In this document: in pieces, positions 1-12,117 of the stretch
Position numbering within the stretch: position 1 is the first letter of the stretch
Layout: the number at the start of each line of letters is the position of its first letter
Assembly (NCBI GenBank): GCA_035048485.1
Contig: CM068586.1
Coordinates: forward strand, 32,334,849-32,398,848
DNA: 64,000 nt
Direction of reading: 5' to 3'
From: Pteria penguin
Lineage: Eukaryota > Mollusca > Bivalvia > Pterioida > Pteriidae
Program-made: the position numbers and the translations under genes
The notes under the pieces: generated by a model
What the model was told of the DNA's origin: nothing
Databases searched by the model: none
The model's input: the letters and a program-made list of their open reading frames with translations, nothing else

Positions 1-958
1 AAAAGGCTAAAATTGGTTTCCTTGACGGTCTACCGACATGCCATCTGTATTCCATGAGTACTCCTACGACCGACATTTTTCTGAAAAACTGCACTGCACC
101 TTCAAAAACTTTGTGTTCCCATCCCTCAACATCCATTTTTATGAGCACGTGTTTAAATTTATGTCCATTGTGGAGGTCTAGTACATCATCTAAAATTACT
201 GTTTTCATAATGCTGAATTTCGTAAAATTAAATACATTGCCATCGTTACGGATCTTGAGTTTGTGTAGCTCCGGATCTTCATCCAGAAAGGCACCACCGA
301 AACCTCCTATATTTGCATGCACTACTTTTACTGGATCGTGATTATTACTCACCGCATTATTCACGATCGTAAGCTTATCTAGTATATAGTTTTCTGTTGA
401 GGAGGCACATAAATGCTGTGTGCTCTCCTTTGTAGCTTCCATTGCAATTGTGTTAATCCCATATGAAGCAGCTTGCAGAGCATTCACCCCTATGTTGGCA
501 CCGATATCAATTAAACTGATTTCTGGGTCTGTTACAAAAACTGCATGAAGAGTTTTAAACACATGTGGCTCAAAGTTACTTGTTGTGAGGACTTTGCGTG
601 ATATGCCATCGATTTTTGGGTTATGAATATAAATCGGCATACCTCCTACGAAATCGGACTTTAGAAAGACTTTTTCGAACGATTTTGTTCCTTTCAATGC
701 TGCAAGGGCTGAGCAAATTTCATTATCATGCCGCCATTCTCCATATTCGAATCTTAGAACAGATACAGTTGTCTGGTTTTTATGGATATATTTCAAAACT
801 GATATACTGTTCTGTCTTCGTAACAGGGCTTTTAAATCTCGGATAGTGTGCTTGAGATCGTCATGGCAACTATCCTCCCTGAGAAGTGTATCCCAAGGGA
901 TATACAAACACACCAAAAGTAGCGATACTCCTAAGACTATGATGACCTTGGATTTCAT
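1..958 (-). CDS. FkbM-domain methyltransferase, type II membrane protein (C-terminus off window)
   Basis: I translated one uninterrupted frame from the ATG at 958 to the left edge: 319 codons, no stop, so the C-terminus is missing. Residues 4-19 are a hydrophobic segment (KVIIVLGVSLLLVCLY) after a short MKS, fitting a signal anchor or type II Golgi/ER anchor. About residues 157-172 read LIDIGANIGVNALQAA, a class I SAM-binding motif, followed by an acidic AMEAT strand. About residues 279-293 read IKMDVEGWEHKVFEG, the KMDxEGxE signature of Methyltransf_21/FkbM proteins. The family uses S-adenosylmethionine, usually for O-methylation; the substrate cannot be told here. The coding part is a single exon as far as seen. 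Seven bases upstream of the ATG lies a T-run ending in CAG, so a 5'UTR intron is possible. This is the only clearly intact host gene in the window. Confidence 0.88.
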   Translation of the reverse strand, partial: MKSKVIIVLGVSLLLVCLYIPWDTLLREDSCHDDLKHTIRDLKALLRRQNSISVLKYIHKNQTTVSVLRFEYGEWRHDNEICSALAALKGTKSFEKVFLKSDFVGGMPIYIHNPKIDGISRKVLTTSNFEPHVFKTLHAVFVTDPEISLIDIGANIGVNALQAASYGINTIAMEATKESTQHLCASSTENYILDKLTIVNNAVSNNHDPVKVVHANIGGFGGAFLDEDPELHKLKIRNDGNVFNFTKFSIMKTVILDDVLDLHNGHKFKHVLIKMDVEGWEHKVFEGAVQFFRKMSVVGVLMEYRWHVGRPSRKPILAF

Positions 959-1076
959 GTTTGGTCTGAAAAAAATCAAATATCATGACATTGACGTTTA
1001 CAACAAAATATTAGTGTTTGCATTGATGTAAAAAGTATAATCTTTTTGCTGTCCTGTTAGTCAAAGAACAAAACTC

Positions 1077-1086
1077 GTTTATATAA
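1077..1086 (-). promoter_or_regulatory. TATA-like box upstream of the FkbM gene
   Basis: On the minus strand the bases read TTATATAAAC, a good TATA box, about 120 bp upstream of the start codon. A transcription start about 30 bp downstream would leave a leader of about 90 bases. Position and orientation support a core promoter; function is inferred. Confidence 0.45.
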
Positions 1087-1099
1087 GACTGTAGACAGA

Positions 1100-4000
1100 A
1101 GTGATTCTGTATTTGTGGTCAGATGGCGTCAGGGTCATACAGTCGATGTGAAAGTAAATTTTGGATTTACAAAAAAGATTGAAAAACGATAATTGAACCT
1201 GAAAAGAAATGTTGTCAGGACCACATGATTTCAAATGGGTTTTTGTTTTGTTTTGTTATATTTTATCTTATTTTATTATTATTATTATTTTGTTTCTTTA
1301 CTGTTTGTTTTCTTTCTTTTTTTTTTTTTTTTTTTTTTTTTTGTTTATTTTTTACCTTTTTTTTTTTTTTTGAGGGGGGGGGGGATTATTTCGACGTAAG
1401 AATTATTGAAAGTCGGTTGTATATAAAAGCTTATAAACTATATTAAGGTAGATTACCGAACAGGTTTCGATTCCCACTGGAAACATATTGCTGAAAAGTA
1501 GGAAGCAATAGGCAAGATCCCAAATACTCATTCCGTTAAGGTTTTGTATTTTAGTCACCTAACAAATTTAACTAAACTTCGGCAGATTTTCTGCCCCACT
1601 GGACAACAAAAGAATGGTGTGTGAAACGCACGAATCAAGGCGGTTATCAGTAACTACAATCTTGAAAAAACTAAATTTATCAGCTTAGAGTATAATTTGT
1701 AGAATATTCAAAATGTCTGAAAGATTGAGTCAAAACCTTTAGAAACGAGATTTGGATTTCATAAAATAAACACGTATAGCAAACAATCTTTCATTTATTA
1801 TTGTATACGTGTTTGAGGTTCCTAATAAACCTTTATTGATACATCTCATAATTAAGAATATTACTAATTACATGTTACAAATGTACGCACAAAAACATCC
1901 TGTAAAACATTTCAAAAACAACCTTTCGACCTTATTTACATGTTTAATGATAACTCATCTAGAGCTTTAGATGATATCTTAACAATTTATAACCTTGAAC
2001 TTGACAGAAAAAGAAGAAGACTCAATAATACAAGAAAAGTCTCTAGGCCATTCTAGGATATACATATAAAAAGATATGACAAAACTATGGAAAGATACCT
2101 TAGTGACACCGGACACTTGGATTACATTTAGAGTCAATATATCCGATAAGGAAGCAGTTTTCTTGAAAATATACATTAAAACTATTGACAGCTTTTGAGT
2201 AAGATGTGTGTTTGAAAATTGCAAACAATACGCATACTAGCATTACATAGCGCATGCATGACGTTTTAGGCATTTCGTTATTATTCCTTTGTATAAACAT
2301 TTCAAAGGACATAAGGTCCTGATCCTCACCACTTCTCGCTGTTAGTCAAGATCCCTATACCTCAACCTCAGTGACCATTGCGCGCTTTCAAAAGTCCAGA
2401 ACACAATGGTTTCATGCTACATTTGTAATTATTTCTAAGCAGTAGTACGGATGGTGGAAATAAAATGGATATAATTAAATTACCGAGAATGTCGTCATAT
2501 ATACGTGAATAAATATTAATATAATGTCAAAATAACTCCGTATTAAAGGTTAATGTCACAAAGAAACTCGTCGCGTAGACATGTAATAAGGTATTTATGA
2601 AAAACTTTAGACTACAAAAAAATAGCATAATTTCTTTTTATTTATCTACTTTTAATTAATTTCTTTCTTATTCATTACTTGCTTTAATCAACTTATTCTT
2701 GAATTTATTTCTTATTTAATTTTTTTTTTTTTGGTTGATTAAGCTATATTTATTATTAAAAATATTATAATTATCATTTTTATTAATCTTATTATCATTA
2801 GTGTTATTATTATTATTATGAATTTTTATTATCATCAATATCATTCTTGTAAAATAAGAATAATTTTCAATATACACAATGCTAGGAAATTCCGTTCAAT
2901 ATCTTTTAAAATTCATCCCTTAGTACCTAATGTTTTAAAGAAGCGAAAATTAAATGTCGCCTGAATAGCGTAGTTGATACGGAACATTGGAATATCTATA
3001 CTAAAGCTAATATCTTTTATCAGCTAGCAATATTGATGGTAAAAGACGTGTCGAAGACACACAAATAAGTGGAGGAATTATATAAGGTGTACAGTTTAAA
3101 AATCCAAAACGAAGATTAAACAACAACAAATATTCTATGAGGTTTGTTGTATCTGTCTCCTTAGAAACTTCGGCTGACTGACTGTTGCTTCTTTTTGTCT
3201 GATTTCAGTACTATATAACATCAGTAATCGGTCTGGATGGTATTCAAATGAGTAATTATTGATCTGGGTTTTTTCTTCTTCTTTAAAAGCCTATTCTGCT
3301 ATCTTTCAAATATGTCTGCATTGTATCAAACTTCAAATCATTTCTTTAATTGCACATTCTTTTTTCATTTAAATTAGTAACAGACAATTGACAACAACGA
3401 GGGTCATTTCTGAAACCGCTCATGTACCCGCTATTAGCGATTATAAATAAGCAGTCCGTTTTATCCGTATTTCAGAATCTTCGATTCCACGGATAAGCAT
3501 TTCAACACAAAGTCCATTAATTAATTAAACCAAGGTCCATTTATATTTTAGTATTATGAACAATAGACGCCAGGCGACCGTAGTCAAAATAAGATGTGCA
3601 GTTAATTAAAATCAAAAACAAAATCATATAAAAGAATATATAAAAACTTCTAGATAAGAACAAAAAATATAGTACATATTGTGTGTGTGTGTATATATAC
3701 ATTAAAAGCAATGCAGTAGGTAAATATGTCTATAGGTATGTAACTTTATTCTGAAAATTTCAGGAAAATACTCAATGTGCACGTTTGCACTCTTCCAAGA
3801 TTTTTAGAACACACACCCCCAAATGTCTGGTTATATTTTATGTCCTTAATGGATCCATCAATTGGAATATTCATCAATTAATATTATTTAAATTGAATTG
3901 ATCAACAAATGAATTATGGAGCCATATATATATATGAAACACTTCGTCAGTTTACATTATAAAGAATATAGGATCATTACATTCTAATTTTATTTTATTT

Positions 4001-6460
4001 AATTATTCTTCATTAATTAATTTATGTATTTATTTCTTATTTGTTTATTTATTTATTATTCTAAAATAAGAATAATTTCATTATATTCAATGTTCGGAGA
4101 TCTTGGTCAATATTTTCAAAATTCCTCCCTTAATCTATATGGGTTTTATGTAATTCTAAATATTTACTTACATGTACACATAAATGATTTCATATTTAAA
4201 TATACAATGTATTTACGGATTCTCCCTCAAATCCTGCTCTATGTACACGTTTATTTTAGGTTTAAGTTGTGAGCAAGCCAATGGGATGTCAAACACGTGG
4301 ACACGGCAGTCAAGGAAATCTGCGTTAACACAAACGCGTGTGCTCAGTGGTCCCGAGCACATGAGGAAAACGAACTTCACGCTAAGGCGACGTTAACAAA
4401 ATGTTATGTTAGGACTGCACTTCACTATATAATCTTACCACGTGTTTATGTTCATCGAAATTTCTCTACAGACCTATAGGACATGTTAATACTGGCGATA
4501 TTAATATTTTTCACTAACTTATCACAAAAAGCCCTAAATTTAGAAAAACCAAATTATTTAGTTCGAAAGAAAAACTTATATTATAATGAATTCAGATGAG
4601 GATCATGCCACAAGATGTTGACATAATTACATTGTCTGATTGGATTAAAAGGGTAAGTTAAATGAGTAAGTTGCTTGATAAATTCAAGAAATAATTGTAA
4701 TAAATAAATAAAATTCAAAAACAAACGAAAACATGTAGATTAATTATAATACTATACAGTATCAAAAAAGTATGATATATTTTACAAACGATCTGAAATA
4801 GAAGTTTTGATACCTTATCACAAAATGACAAAATCATGATGATTTAAAATTTAGTTTTATCAACGCATTATTTTCTAATTGATAACATGCTTAGAGGGAA
4901 TAAATCACTTCATAAAAGATCATTTTCAAAATATTCTACATTATAAATAAGTAAACAACTTAACGCATTCAATATTATCGACACACTATTGATAATCTTT
5001 AGAATTTTCAATTGGAACTAGAGTCGTAAACTTTTCCTCGGAATGAAATTGTAGTTACTCAAGATGTGATATATAACGCTGAACTTTCACAAGAATAACA
5101 CGTACAAACCAAGATATAATAGGTATGTCCGTGTGATTAGTGTTCATTATCCTTTTTTGTAAATTAGATTGAATTAAATTAAAGTAGTGATTAATTACTT
5201 CAGGAAAAGGTAAATCACTTTGAAATTAAATGTACATGTTTTCATTGAGTAAAGAAACAAATAATACATTTTAAGAAGCGTTACATTGGGACTACGTGAG
5301 TTTCATTTATCATTACTATTACGTCAATTATAATTCTCGAAAAGAAACGTATATCTATTAAATACAATATTTTTGTAGGGTTATTTAGATAATAATTTTA
5401 TGAGAAAATGATATTAGAATATTTATCATATGCATTTCGATCCATGCCGGATATGGTTTAATTTCTGTTTATTATGCGAAAATCACTGTAATAAAATCAT
5501 GCAATTGATTTTGTTCTTTTGTCAGATATCGAAATTTTTATACCATTCTGCTCCAAATCCAAACCGGTTTTTTTGTGATGTAATAGAAATATTATATATG
5601 CATTATTATTATTATTATTATTATTATTAATATTACTTGTTGTTGATATTATTATTATTATTGTTGTTATCATCATAATCACATTTTTTGTTTTTATCAT
5701 CATTTATTTTCTTTACTTATCATTATTATGTTTCTGTAATATTACAAAACATTCCACATCACTTTATTTATTATTATAGTAAAGGAGAACAGACCGGGTA
5801 TATATCACGTATGTACATATGAGAACCAAGAAGATAAAACAGTGGAATCAATGTCGGTATGTAGGGATGGCTGAGATTGTTTTTTTCCTCTGTACAATTA
5901 TTATAGAGAGCAAATAGTAAGGGCACATACCTTGACATTTCACCATAAATCCAATCACTCATGCATGAAGAATAATTAAAATGTATCTCTAAAATATTTT
6001 GTATTCCAGACGATATTATGACATTCAGGACAATTCAGTTATAATGGGATTACCTTTTATAGTAATTTTTGAGGTTGATGACTGTGTGTGACATCGTCTC
6101 TATGGCTTAAATAAATGCATATGTTTGATTGGTTGCTATAATGAATAACTAATTTGACCTTAGTAATACAGTTCAAAACTCTGTAGTTATTTTAAATACC
6201 GCAGCCCATTTCTGTCAGAATTATTGATGGCAAAAGATGTACCTTTTAAGTCTGTCGAATCCTATATACAAATTACCTTCGCTGGGGTATAGTTTCTGCA
6301 TCTGAGGTTGAAATAACAATTTATCTAAATTGCAAATGCATTCATATCAGCATATGAATATAAGATTTGGTATTAAAGAGAGGACATTTGAAAAAATCAC
6401 CAAAGTAATGCACATAAATCATAATTATGGTCAAACAAACACAAAAAACGACATTGCAAA
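1100..6460. other. AT-rich non-coding stretch
   Basis: No coding signal. Short frames here lack recognisable domains and lie in A/T-biased DNA. It holds a T-rich tract with a G-run (about 1313-1384), ATT/TTA trinucleotide runs (about 2760-2820 and 5605-5665), and a GT/AT dinucleotide run (about 3680-3700). A diverged pair of about 95 bp direct repeats lies at roughly 2845-2940 and 4055-4150. Both members start with AAAATAAGAATAATTT and end near CCCTTA. Confidence 0.6.
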
Positions 6461-6463
6461 AAT

Positions 6464-6660
6464 ATTCGATTGTATTGCATGTAAGATACTGACCTAGGAC
6501 GGTCAATTAATGTAACAATTATCACTCATCACATCACATTGGTGTGGTTTACCGGTTTACGGGCATCTATCTCGCCACTCACTGTAAAAGTAGTACAATC
6601 AAAGGACATACATTAAAATCTTTAAGTAATCCTCCATATAGAGAACAGGGATCAGGATTT
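6464..6660 (-). mobile_element. Fragment related to the Penelope-like element 3' end
   Basis: The block from about CGATTGTATTGCAT through CTAGGACGGTCAAT and ACCGGTTTACGGG to ATCCTCCATATAGAGAAC matches, with divergence, the non-coding 3' region of the Penelope-like copies at 14490-14989 and 35868-36270. Orientation is the same as those copies (element on the minus strand). No coding part is attached, as expected for a 5'-truncated insertion. Confidence 0.5.
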
Positions 6661-7636
6661 CTTAAGACGACAGGTCATACAATTTTCAATCAGAATCGTT
6701 ATATGGAATAATATGCTAGGAACAAAACGGAATCTTTTATACACATTTGGATAAGGCAGATTCTGTGTAAATATAGGTTTTTCTCTGCAGATCTCTTCAT
6801 TAAGATGCCATTGCGTATCAAATGTACGCTGCTTCGCAAAGCAAATGCTCTATAATGTCGACGACATTATTATTCTCACAGAGTTTGATCTGAGCCTAAC
6901 AGAAAAAGGTGATTAAATATAGATGTTATATAGCGAGTAATAGTAATGTTTATAGATATATATTTTGGGTTAAAACGTGGATGATAAAGTGATATGACAA
7001 ATATAAAGTTTTTGAAAATAGGGTACTTCTTCGTCTTGGTATTTCAATTACATGTATTTCAATATTAAGTAATCATTCCTTTAGATAATTGGAGTAATGT
7101 AAAATGTTTAAAACTTGTTTTAATATACATTGTATTACTTCATTCAATAATAAAATAAATAATTGATAATTTATTTTAATAATATTCAGTGAAATCATGA
7201 AAGACACCCCCCCCCCCCCCCATTTCCCTCATGATATAGAATAGTAAAAGCAAATAAATAATATTGATTTCAGACAAATCATAAGAAAGTTCAGAGAAGG
7301 AAAAAACAGAACTTATTATCCCCAATCCCTACAAAATGCATACATTTACTATTTGTAAATTAGGGACAATGCATGAATGTGACATATGTAGACACTGGCT
7401 ACATCTAAAATACTGCACCAAATTAGTTGCATTCAAATGCATTCATTGTTATTAATACAACTGCATCTTCTATGAACTGCTGTGATATTGACTGTTGAAA
7501 TGTTCTTTGATATCATTCTCATTCTATTATTGATTACAAACATTTATTTTCTTTATTGACTAATATATAGAAATAACCATACAGATTACCAAACGAAGAA
7601 CGCTTCATTGATACATGCTTATGGTGTCGCAGTTCT

Positions 7637-7785
7637 CTTACATTCGTTCCCCGTCTGGGACTGGAACCCACGACCTATTGTACCGAATAACCCAGTCTTG
7701 CATCCGACCATATAACCGACTGAGCTACCCAAGCTCCACAAAAAATAGAGCATTAATAGCCAATTATTAGCTAATCGCATGCATG
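7637..7785 (-). mobile_element. tRNA-derived SINE (family A)
   Basis: On the minus strand the sequence contains an A-box-like GTAGCTCAGTCGG and a B-box-like GGGTTCCAGTCCC, spaced as in a tRNA, followed by AGACGGGGAACGAATGTAA. The body does not fold into a good tRNA and carries extra sequence on both sides, so it is a SINE and not a tRNA gene. A second copy sharing the same ends lies at 8430-8580. Confidence 0.65.
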
Positions 7786-7815
7786 ACAACACGGCCGCGG
7801 AAAATCAAGGGATTT

Positions 7816-8216
7816 ACTGGCAGAGCACGGTTTATCATGTTGATGTCGCATATATTTTTATACCATTATGTGTTTTACAATACCTTATCTGTTTATATTT
7901 TTATGACCTCTCAATATGCGATACCTGTTGACCCTTGTTCTTTACATGGAGGATTATTTATAAATTTTTAAATGTACATCCTTTGATTGTTCTGCTGTTA
8001 CGGTAAGTGGGAAGGTGGGTCCGTAAACCGGTTAACCACACCATTTGTTTGGCTTTTGTCAAATTAAATGACCGTCCTAAGTCGGTATCGTAAATGCACT
8101 ACAATCAAATATTTTTGTAATGTGTTATGTGTTCTAGTATATTATTTATATTCATGTATTGTATAGTTCCATGGTGACTTCTGCCACTTAACTGAGCCAG
8201 TAACTCCTCTTTTTTC
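7816..8216 (+). mobile_element. 5'-truncated Penelope-like element: 3' UTR only
   Basis: This is the reverse complement of the non-coding tail of the Penelope-like copies at 14490-14885 and 35868-36270. It starts at CTGGCAGAGCACGG, passes ACCGGTTAACCACACC and GACCGTCCTAAGTCGG, and ends at CAGTAACTCCTCTTTTTT. Only the last 400 bp of the element is present, the usual outcome of incomplete target-primed reverse transcription. It gives the orientation (+) and fixes the 3' terminus of the family. Confidence 0.65.
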
Positions 8217-8349
8217 TTTACACGACGTAAATGCAGGCGGACCCTCCAAAAGAATACAATCACTGAAAGAGAAATAAACATATAAAGCACAAATAGAATC
8301 AGTGAAACACCTGGGAATACTATGGACCTTGGATCCCCGAAGAAATACC

Positions 8350-8637
8350 TGTAGAAAATAAAGACAGATTAGACAAACATATAAAGCACAAAGACACAAA
8401 GACTGCTAACAAGGCATCCTATATTTCGCTTATATTCGTTCCCCGTCTGGGACACGAACCCACAACCTGTGGTACAGAATCACCTAGCTGTCATGCATCC
8501 GACACTCTAACCGACTGAGCTACCCGAGCTCCACAGAAAATAGAGCTTTAATAGCCAAGCATTAGCTAATCGCATGCATGTTAGCTGTAGTGTCTTTGTG
8601 CTTTATATGTTTGTCTAATTTGTCTTTATTTTCTACA
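8350..8637. repeat. 48-bp inverted repeats flanking a SINE
   Basis: Bases 8350-8397 and 8590-8637 are inverted copies of each other over 48 bp with one mismatch by eye. The 192-bp interior is mostly the family A SINE. The pair could form a hairpin or represent the ends of a small foldback element. A partial extra copy of the core AAACATATAAAGCACAAA sits just upstream near 8276. Confidence 0.6.
8430..8580 (-). mobile_element. tRNA-derived SINE (family A), second copy
   Basis: Minus strand: GGGTAGCTCAGTCGGTTAG (A box) and GGTTGTGGGTTCGTGTCCC (B box region), then AGACGGGGAACGAATATAA. It matches the copy at 7637-7785 across the tRNA-like head and the 5' extension ending in the CATGCATGCGATTAGC block. 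It lies inside the 48-bp inverted repeat pair. Confidence 0.65.
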
Positions 8638-8640
8638 CAC

Positions 8641-9722
8641 AAAGGACTTCGTGACAGAGTTCTGTAAATACTTGGGTACCCACATTGTAATTCTGTAAAG
8701 ATGTGAAACAGAAATCATATTTGCAATATTTACAGCTTCCTTTCTCCTATTCCTACGCTTGTAATAATACCCGGAAAATGATTTGGTAAACGAATGAGAT
8801 GAAAAAGATATAACTCGAGGATTGAATAAAGTTCTATACCCTTTGTCACGTATTGTAATTGATACTAATTATGCAATGTTATAATCATAGCAAGTTCAAT
8901 ACACACGGATAAAATCACAATACAGATTAAAGACTAATCATAACGACATAAAATCATGATTATTCAATTCATTTCAGTTTTTTTTTATAGACTTTCACCA
9001 CAGATTTGATTGATTTAGTACACTCTCACCAAATGTGTGCTGACACATTTTTCTTATCTCATTCAACTAAATGTAAAATACGAACGTAACTGGTGTAAGA
9101 CAAAATGATAGTAAAATAGACGAGGTGTAACAATTGAAGAACTCGGAAAAGTCTCTAATTTGTTCAAGGTCTAATATAGACTTAAAATGTAAGATATACA
9201 TAGAAATCTGTCGATAATATTCTAAACAGTTACAAAATGCTTTGTAGGCTAGGCGAAGCCGCCATACGGTCTAATTTACTAGATATATCACATATGCACC
9301 TACATGGACGTCCGCTGGTGTCGAGGATGTGATATCTTCACCTCGGAACCGAGCCACGTGCAACCAATTTCATATCATAACTGTCTGCAAATATGTTATA
9401 ATATAGATACGTCATTGGAACAACCTTTTTAGGGTTGTCTCCGTGGCATGACGTTCTATGCGGCATGCTTTGTAGGCTAGGCGAAGCCGCCGTACGGTCT
9501 ACATTTACTACAAAAGTTACAAAATGCATATTGATTATTTCAAGCTCATTTTACATTTCAAGCACATTTAACCCACACCTTGCACAATAACGATCACCTT
9601 GCATATTTGAATACACATTACACAATATCAAGCACCTTGGACATTTCTTACATTTAAAACAAATGTGTTTTCAATGCAAAGCACATTTCAAAATATTTGA
9701 CGAACACATTCTTAATTATAAA
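8641..9722 (-). repeat. Inverted third copy of the 19.0-20.1 kb segment
   Basis: Read on the minus strand this stretch aligns with 19015-20124 and with the matching part of duplication unit 2 (about 26187-27306). Shared marks include GACAGAGTTCTGTAAATAC, GTGCTGACACATTT (diverged) and the AATGTGCTTGATATTGTG region. It differs by two insertions: this copy carries an extra block at 9241-9527, while the unit copies carry an extra block at 19723-20040. No coding capacity is seen. Confidence 0.7.
9241..9527. mobile_element. Inserted repeat with terminal direct repeats and a 12-bp target duplication
   Basis: The block interrupts the segment homologous to 19.0-20.1 kb and is flanked by GTTACAAAATGC at 9229-9240 and again at 9516-9527. 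The corresponding empty site near 19190 has only one such motif (one base different). Its two ends share TTTGTAGGCTAGGCGAAGCC and the following 20 bases, as if it were 1.2 units of a tandem monomer. The interior (CACCTCGGAACCGAGCCACG) is related to 32845-33345. Confidence 0.65.
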
Positions 9723-9837
9723 ATACATACTGTGTGTTTTCTATAATTTCACATTTCAAGCACATTGCATATGTCTGATGCTTTGCATATTTGCACTTTT
9801 TTTTTTCTTCATTTTTTAACATTCTATCTTTTAAAGA

Positions 9838-10177
9838 AAATTTCTGAACAATTCTAGACGCTATTGAAGGAAGTACTTCAGTATAAGTGGTGTTCGCGTA
9901 AATCTGCTAGACCATACACGTTAAAAAGACATATAGAAACATACGTTTGTAGAAAAGACCCAAAAATGACGTCTCGATACAGACAGAAGTTGTCAAATAT
10001 GGATTTAAATGAAATTAATAGTGAATTAAGTGAAGATTAAATCGTGTGGATAAAGTGGAAAGTGAACCGAAAGATGAATCAAGTAATGACAAAAGTGATT
10101 AATGTAACACTGATGTTGAATTTGGTGATGACAGTGATGTTTACATCAGTGACGATGGAATAGAAAACAACGACGGA

Positions 10178-10216
<39 letters not shown>

Positions 10217-10600
10217 AATGATGATGATGGTTTTTGGGACAAAGCTGTAAACGTAGTGTACCGGCATTTACAAAGTAAATTTGACACAACATATAATCGT
10301 TTATCTGCAAAGAAGGAAAACCAGTCAGTTTGCAAGTTATAAAAGTCAGATTTTACTAAATTAATTTTATAGTACTAGACTGAGAAAATGTTATCTTAAC
10401 CTTTTAAACAAATGAGTGTTTTGCGCAAAGATCCCACACATAAACGCATTATGGAAACAGCAAAACGATTGCATGATGAAGAATACTATGGATATAAAGA
10501 ATCCCTCCATTATGCTGTAAAGGAAAGAAAATATTCAATAGACAAAAAACTTGACGAATACACAAAGTCAGAAGTTGAGAATGTTGCCGATAATTGAATT
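9838..10600 (+). pseudogene. Broken ORF: C2H2-like finger, acidic run, conserved C-terminal module
   Basis: Three coding pieces lie in order. The first (about 9869-10040) encodes YKWCSRKSARPYTLKRHIET, resembling half of a C2H2 finger, and ends at a stop. The second is a strongly acidic stretch with a long Asp run from a GAT repeat (10177-10230), followed by GFWDKAVNVVYRHLQSKF. The third (10412-10597) reads MSVLRKDPTHKRIMETAKRL and ends SIDKKLDEYTKSEV. From memory, finger plus acidic plus KDP..K.I..T ORFs occur in repetitive elements of marine invertebrates, but I cannot name the family. Frameshifts and stops between the pieces make it non-functional. The GAT run may have expanded after decay. 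Confidence 0.45.
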
Positions 10601-10826
10601 GTTTCCTTGTATTTCGACTATCCAAATCGAATTCACAAAAGAATTTATTCAGAAGTTTTCAATTCTCGATAAGGAATAAGGAACGCTTAAAACTTTTAGT
10701 TGTTATATCTTAATGCCACCATCATTAACTCTCCTGCATACAAATTATGTAAAATACGGATTTCAAGAAAGCCTCAGAACACCATATCAAATACGTCTTA
10801 TAAAAATACTTATTAAATCTGAGATT

Positions 10827-11755
10827 CATTTGTTGAGTATACCGGACACAGGCAGTACCATAACATTTGTTGAGTATACCGGACACAGGCAGTATCATAA
10901 CATTTGTTGAGTATACCGGACACAGGAAGTATCATAACATTTGTTGAGTATACCGGACACAGGAAGTATCATAACATTTGTTGAGTATACCGGACACAGG
11001 CAGTATCATAACATTTGTTGAGCATACCGGACACAGGCAGTATCATAACATTTGTTGAGTATACCGAACACAGGAAGTATCATAACATTTGTTGAGTATA
11101 CCGGACACAGGAAGTATCATAACATTTGTTGAGTATACCGGACACAGGCAGTATCATAACATTTGTTGAGTATACCGGACACAGGCAGTATCATAACATT
11201 TGTTGAGTATACCGGACACAGGAAGTATCATAACATTTGTTGAGTATACCGGACACAGGAAGTATCATAACATTTGTTGAGTATACCGGACACAGGCAGT
11301 ATCATAACATTTGTTGAGTATACCGGACACAGGAAGTATCATAACATTTGTTGAGTATACCGGACACAGGAAGTATCATAACATTTGTTGAGTATACCGG
11401 ACACAGGCAGTATCATAACATTTGTTGAGTATACCGGACACAGGTAGTATCATAACATTTGTTGAGTATACCGGACACAGGAAGTATCATAACATTTGTT
11501 GAGCATACCGGACACAGGCAGTATCATAACATTTGTTGAGTATACCGGACACAGGCAGTATCATAACATTTGTTGAGTATACCTGAAACAGGAAGTATCA
11601 TTAGATTTGTTGAGTATACCGGACACAGGCAGTATCATAACATTTGTTGAGTATACCTGAAACAGGAAGTATCATAACATTTGTTGAGTATACCGGACAC
11701 AGGCAGTATCATAACATTTGTTGAGTATACCTGAAACAGGAAGTATCATAACATT
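10827..11755. repeat. 37-bp minisatellite, about 25 units
   Basis: A unit containing TTGTTGAGTATACCGG then ACACAGGCAGTATCATA repeats with an exact 37-bp period for about 929 bp. Units differ at one diagnostic base (GGCAG versus GGAAG) and in a few variants (AGCATACC, CCTGAAACAGG). In order the diagnostic base reads C C A A C C A A C C A A C A A C T A C C A C A C A, showing a four-unit higher-order block at the left and a two-unit block at the right. There is no spacer diversity, so it is not a CRISPR array. Confidence 0.95.
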
Positions 11756-12117
11756 ATAAATGTTTATATCCGATTAGATACGAAACTGTAATACTATATA
11801 TAACGAGATATCAAACATACAGAAGAATGAAGATTCATATGTTTGATGGTATCCCACACATTGCTAGGAATTAAAAAATATACTTTTGCAAATTCAATTG
11901 CCAAAAAGCTAGGAAACGGTCGTTATTATTTTCTCTTGAACATTTTATAAAAGAACGTAAAAAGTTTTAAAGTGCAAGTGCTGGAGGTCTGCCAGACGTT
12001 TATTTCGGCATAGAAAGTATGTTATAGGGAAATGGTATAATACTATGTATCAAGTATTACATAGAGCTAGTTGTGAAAGACTTTTATTTGTATTGAGGAA
12101 ATGTAATCAGACAGTCT

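Noticed and set aside
8430..8580. Functional tRNA gene
   Set aside because: A and B boxes are present but the arms do not pair and flanking sequence is shared with another copy, so it is a SINE.
10827..11755. CRISPR-like regular array
   Set aside because: The 37-bp units are directly adjacent with no spacers; it is a minisatellite in animal DNA.
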